From contig JAHHUE010000059.1 in assembly GCA_020024155.1 (NCBI GenBank), positions 1-9,509 of the forward strand: a stretch of 9,509 nucleotides of DNA, given 5' to 3'. This stretch comes from Oscillospiraceae bacterium. GTDB lineage: Bacteria > Bacillota > Clostridia > Oscillospirales > Ruminococcaceae. Below, piece by piece: positions 7,415 through 9,509 of this stretch. The notes below the pieces were generated by a model. That model had not been told where the DNA came from. It ran no database searches and worked only from the letters and a program-made list of their open reading frames with translations. Each line of letters opens with the position of its first letter. The first letter of the stretch is position 1. The translations under genes and the position numbers were made by a program.

Positions 7415-8584
7415 TTATATTATCAATATTTCATTTTGTATAGGTCCAAAGAATTCAACTTTTTTGTCAGCAGAGATAAAAGCGTCAAATTCAAGGCGAA
7501 CTCCATATTTTTCGTTATAGATACCAGGTTCTATTGAAAACATTGTTTTTGGAAGAAGAAAACGGTCATCATGTGTTTCAAAATCATCAAGGTTTGCGCC
7601 AACACCGTGACAGTTATGACCGATATTGTGGCCTGTTCTGTGCATAAGATATTTATCAAGATTTAAACTTTTGAAATAATCATACAAATATGCATCAACA
7701 TCGCAACCCCTTATAAGTTGACCTTTATCAAGAGTGGATTGAATTAAATCAACTGCTTTTTTGCGTGCAGTATTAACTATATTAAATAGGTTTTCATACT
7801 CAGAGTCAATATTTTTGCCAACATTCATACACCAAGAAACATCATAATATATTGCATTATCATTAGGCAAACGACCGGAAATATCAATAATTATGCGACT
7901 GCCTTCTTTTATTTGTTTTGAACCTATTTTTTTAGGTTCATATCCAGGGTCACATGCGTGTTCATCAACACCAAAGAAAGGCGGACTGTCCATATAGATA
8001 TTTTCACTATCTATAAGACTTTTCATTTTATTAAGCATATCCCATTCGTTAATATAATTTCCAGATGATACATTTTGGCGTATCCATTTAAAAGTATTAT
8101 CTAGTATATGATGAATGATAATTCCGGCTTGACGATGAGATTCTACCTGCTCATCAGTAAGTACAGCACCAAAATGTTGAAGTAAATTTGCAGAAGAAAC
8201 AAGCTGTATATCAAAGCTTTTTAAATATTCTATAAGTCCTGCATCCATAGAACTTGCAACAGGTACATTTCCGTTTGGAGAATACTGACAGGCAACCACC
8301 ATACCTTTTGAAAAAATTCTGTTTAATGCCTCTTTTTGACCTTTTATTCCACTATATAATATAAGCTCCCCTTCAAGATGGTCAAGCAAAAGTGGCTCAA
8401 TAGCTGAAAGAATTTTTATTGGATTGCCTTTTGCAGGAATATAATAAAACAGCCTTCTTGTACATTTTCTACTGCTAAGTTTCAAAAATTCATTTGTAAT
8501 AAAATCGTGACCATGAAAATCAGAAAATAGCCAACCATCAAAATTATATTCATTTAAAATATTTTGTATTTTTTTAATGTCCAT
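7415..8584 (-). CDS. M24-family metallopeptidase, Xaa-Pro aminopeptidase/prolidase-like
   Basis: The 389-residue protein has an N-terminal creatinase/prolidase-type domain (about 1-140) and a C-terminal pita-bread metallohydrolase domain (about 145-385). All five expected dinuclear metal ligands are visible: Asp234 (IIIDIS), Asp248 (YYDVSW), His319 (HRTGHNIGH), Glu352 (SIEPGIY) and Glu365 (RLEFD). His326 (CHGVGANLDDFE) adds to the site. The sequences YEP, HRTGHxIG, HGxGANLDxxET and PIQ-EI mark a specific COG0006 subgroup. The family removes N-terminal residues before proline or splits X-Pro dipeptides; the substrate here is unknown. No signal peptide, so it is cytoplasmic. It starts 15 bases after the S2 stop, behind AGGA, so the two form an operon. 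A peptidase co-expressed with an ECF S component suggests that the imported compound, or a conjugate of it, may be its substrate; this is speculation. Confidence 0.92.
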   Translation of the reverse strand: MDIKKIQNILNEYNFDGWLFSDFHGHDFITNEFLKLSSRKCTRRLFYYIPAKGNPIKILSAIEPLLLDHLEGELILYSGIKGQKEALNRIFSKGMVVACQYSPNGNVPVASSMDAGLIEYLKSFDIQLVSSANLLQHFGAVLTDEQVESHRQAGIIIHHILDNTFKWIRQNVSSGNYINEWDMLNKMKSLIDSENIYMDSPPFFGVDEHACDPGYEPKKIGSKQIKEGSRIIIDISGRLPNDNAIYYDVSWCMNVGKNIDSEYENLFNIVNTARKKAVDLIQSTLDKGQLIRGCDVDAYLYDYFKSLNLDKYLMHRTGHNIGHNCHGVGANLDDFETHDDRFLLPKTMFSIEPGIYNEKYGVRLEFDAFISADKKVEFFGPIQNEILII

Positions 8585-8599
8585 AAAAGTAAATTCCTG

Positions 8600-9166
8600 T
8601 TATCTTAAAATTCTTTTGTAGGCAGTAACTACTGGTTTATAAAGTATAGTAATACCAATAACAGTGAAAACTGCATTGATAATAGTTGCAGGTATGGAAG
8701 TTATTTCTGCCAAAAGAGCAGCTTTAAGTGTGCTGCCAAGAATTACAAGCTCTGCTGAGCTCCATATAAAGTCAAATACAATTGTAACAACACCATATAA
8801 AGCAGAGCATATAATTGCATAAATATATTCTTGCTTTTCGTCTTTTGCACGATTTTTTAAAGAGTTAAACACTGCTCCTACAACAAAGCATTTAAGTAAT
8901 GTACATACAAAAACATTAGGAATTGCGTGTATAAATCCGTTTACAATATCAAATATTATAAGACCTGTAACACCGGCAACAGCAGATTTTTTTGAACCAA
9001 GGCAAATAATAGCCAGCATAACAAATATATGACCAAAATGAAGAAAAGGTGTTCCTACTGCGGCAGGCAGCGGAATGCGAAAAGATTGAATGCCAAGATA
9101 AATTATTGCAGCAAAAAAAGCAGTTGCAACTATTGATTTTGTAGATTTTGAGTGTGAGTTATTCAT
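8600..9166 (-). CDS. ECF transporter S component (S2)
   Basis: The 188-residue hydrophobic protein has about six membrane helices. Helix 1 (about 11-27) carries ATAFFAA with the AxxxA docking motif (Ala16, Ala20). RIPLPAAVGTPFLHFGHIFVMLAIICLG (30-57) corresponds in position to the IPTPLG...IHLGN segment of S1, so the two belong to the same broad S family but are clearly diverged and may have different substrates. It would bind a vitamin or precursor at the outer face and work with a shared EcfAA'T module encoded elsewhere. The start at 9166 is chosen because CAGGAGA lies 7 bases upstream. An open frame extends to 9229, but it would cover the -10 box and the leader. First gene of an operon with the M24 peptidase. 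Confidence 0.85.
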   Translation of the reverse strand: MNNSHSKSTKSIVATAFFAAIIYLGIQSFRIPLPAAVGTPFLHFGHIFVMLAIICLGSKKSAVAGVTGLIIFDIVNGFIHAIPNVFVCTLLKCFVVGAVFNSLKNRAKDEKQEYIYAIICSALYGVVTIVFDFIWSSAELVILGSTLKAALLAEITSIPATIINAVFTVIGITILYKPVVTAYKRILR

Positions 9167-9186
9167 AATAAATCTCCTGTGGTTTA

Positions 9187-9207
9187 TATTTGTGTAAAAC
9201 ACAAATT
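9187..9207. promoter_or_regulatory. Inverted repeat in the S2 leader
   Basis: ATTTGTG (9188-9194) and CACAAAT (9200-9206) form a perfect 7-bp inverted repeat around TAAAA. It lies between the predicted transcription start (about 9211) and the ribosome binding site. It could be a second operator or a leader hairpin. S1 has no equivalent. Confidence 0.35.
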
Positions 9208-9217
9208 TACTTTTAAC

Positions 9218-9246
9218 ATTATATACCAATATTTGATAATAGTTAA
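9218..9246 (-). promoter_or_regulatory. Promoter of the S2-M24 operon
   Basis: TTAACT (9246-9241), a 17-base spacer and TATAAT (9223-9218) form a sigma-A-type promoter on the minus strand, about 50 bases before the S2 start codon. The -35 box overlaps the inner end of the shared operator by three bases. Confidence 0.7.
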
Positions 9247-9280
9247 ATATCCAAAAACAAAAGATTTTATATAACCAGAT
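9244..9280 (-). promoter_or_regulatory. Operator copy 2, probable MocR-family binding site before S2
   Basis: This 37-bp element differs from the one at 6174-6210 at only three positions, all in the spacer between the two TGG boxes. The distance from the outer box to the -10 hexamer is nearly the same (57 versus 55 bases). Placement directly upstream of the -35 fits an activator. Flanking sequence on both sides is unrelated between the copies, so the match is confined to the element. Confidence 0.72.
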
Positions 9281-9413
9281 TGGTGTAAGAAAACGATAAT
9301 TAGTTAATTAGTAAAATACCTGTGTTATTTAATAACTATTAAAATTTTTAAATATATTAAATAATAAGGTTAAATTTAAAATACCGTATACATTAAACCT
9401 AATATTTTTTAAC

Positions 9414-9445
9414 AAAAAAAGAGAACTGTTTAAAACAGTTCTCTT
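9414..9445 (-). terminator. Intrinsic terminator of tRNA-Lys(CUU)
   Basis: A stem of at least 10 bp, 9421-9430 with 9434-9443 (GAGAACTGTT and its complement), has a 3-base loop. It is followed on the minus strand by seven Ts (9420-9414). It begins directly after the tRNA CCA. Confidence 0.92.
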
Positions 9446-9509
9446 TGGTGCACCATCAGGGACTCGAACCCGGGACCCACTGATTAAGAGTCAGTTGCTC
9501 TACCAACTG
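9446..9509 (-). tRNA. tRNA-Lys (anticodon CUU), 5' end outside the window
   Basis: On the minus strand the anticodon stem ACTGA/TCAGT encloses CTCTTAA with anticodon CTT. The D-arm part CAGTTGGTAGAGC, the T loop TTCGAGT, the acceptor strand ATGGTGC, discriminator A and an encoded CCA are present. About 12 bases at the 5' end are outside. The T stem CCGGG/CCCTG has one C-T mismatch at position 50-64, where related genes usually pair. Confidence 0.93.

Noticed and set aside
9167..9229. N-terminal extension of S2 by 21 residues
   Set aside because: It would place the start codon next to the -10 box and ignore the strong AGGAG site at the correct distance from 9166.
9281..9413. Possible small gene or element between the S2 operator and the tRNA terminator
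   Set aside because: The sequence is very AT-rich with frequent stops in all frames and no ribosome binding site, repeat or operator copy.
1..9509. CRISPR array, insertion sequence, integrase or phage genes
   Set aside because: No regularly spaced repeats, transposase or integrase motifs, or paired terminal inverted repeats were seen. The only long repeat is the two-copy operator.

Overview
The window is AT-rich, with Shine-Dalgarno sites (GGAGG, AGAGG, GAGGG) before the genes, CCA-encoding tRNA genes, a class III fructose-1,6-bisphosphatase and ECF-type vitamin-uptake subunits. This points to a low-GC Bacillota chromosome, most likely a gut-type member of the Clostridia. The two ends are inward-facing tRNA-Lys genes with different anticodons (UUU on the left, CUU on the right), each followed by a clear intrinsic terminator.

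Left part (1-1019): after the tRNA-Lys(UUU) terminator lies a stretch with no intact gene. It holds a decayed NUDIX hydrolase gene on the minus strand with three in-frame stops and two frame changes, its still recognisable terminator, and an upstream segment resembling a broken c-di-GMP-I riboswitch core.

Middle (1020-5551): a nicotinamidase-like isochorismatase-family hydrolase (minus) is divergent from a two-gene plus-strand operon. The operon has class III fbp followed 15 bases later by a three-helix membrane protein with a large outer domain that I do not recognise by function. Hairpins at 5436-5482 and 5497-5536 separate this operon from the convergent cluster to the right.

Right part (5552-9280): four minus-strand genes form what looks like one regulon. 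In transcription order they are an ECF S component (S2), an M24 metallopeptidase, a MocR/PdxR-type regulator and a second ECF S component (S1). S2 and the peptidase form an operon, the regulator has its own promoter, and S1 has its own promoter. A nearly identical 37-bp site (34 matches) lies just upstream of the -10 box of both S-component genes and is the likely binding site of the MocR regulator. No ECF ATPase or EcfT gene is present, so both S components would share an energising module encoded elsewhere. The MocR family often controls pyridoxal phosphate (vitamin B6) metabolism, so uptake of a B6 vitamer or related cofactor is the leading inference; the substrate is not proven by sequence.

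The oddest part is the regulator. Its normally invariant PLP-binding lysine is glutamate, and its last roughly 100 residues are missing, cut off exactly where the S1 operator begins. This looks like a deletion that fused the regulator's coding region to its own target site. The result is either a dying regulator or one that has lost effector sensing.
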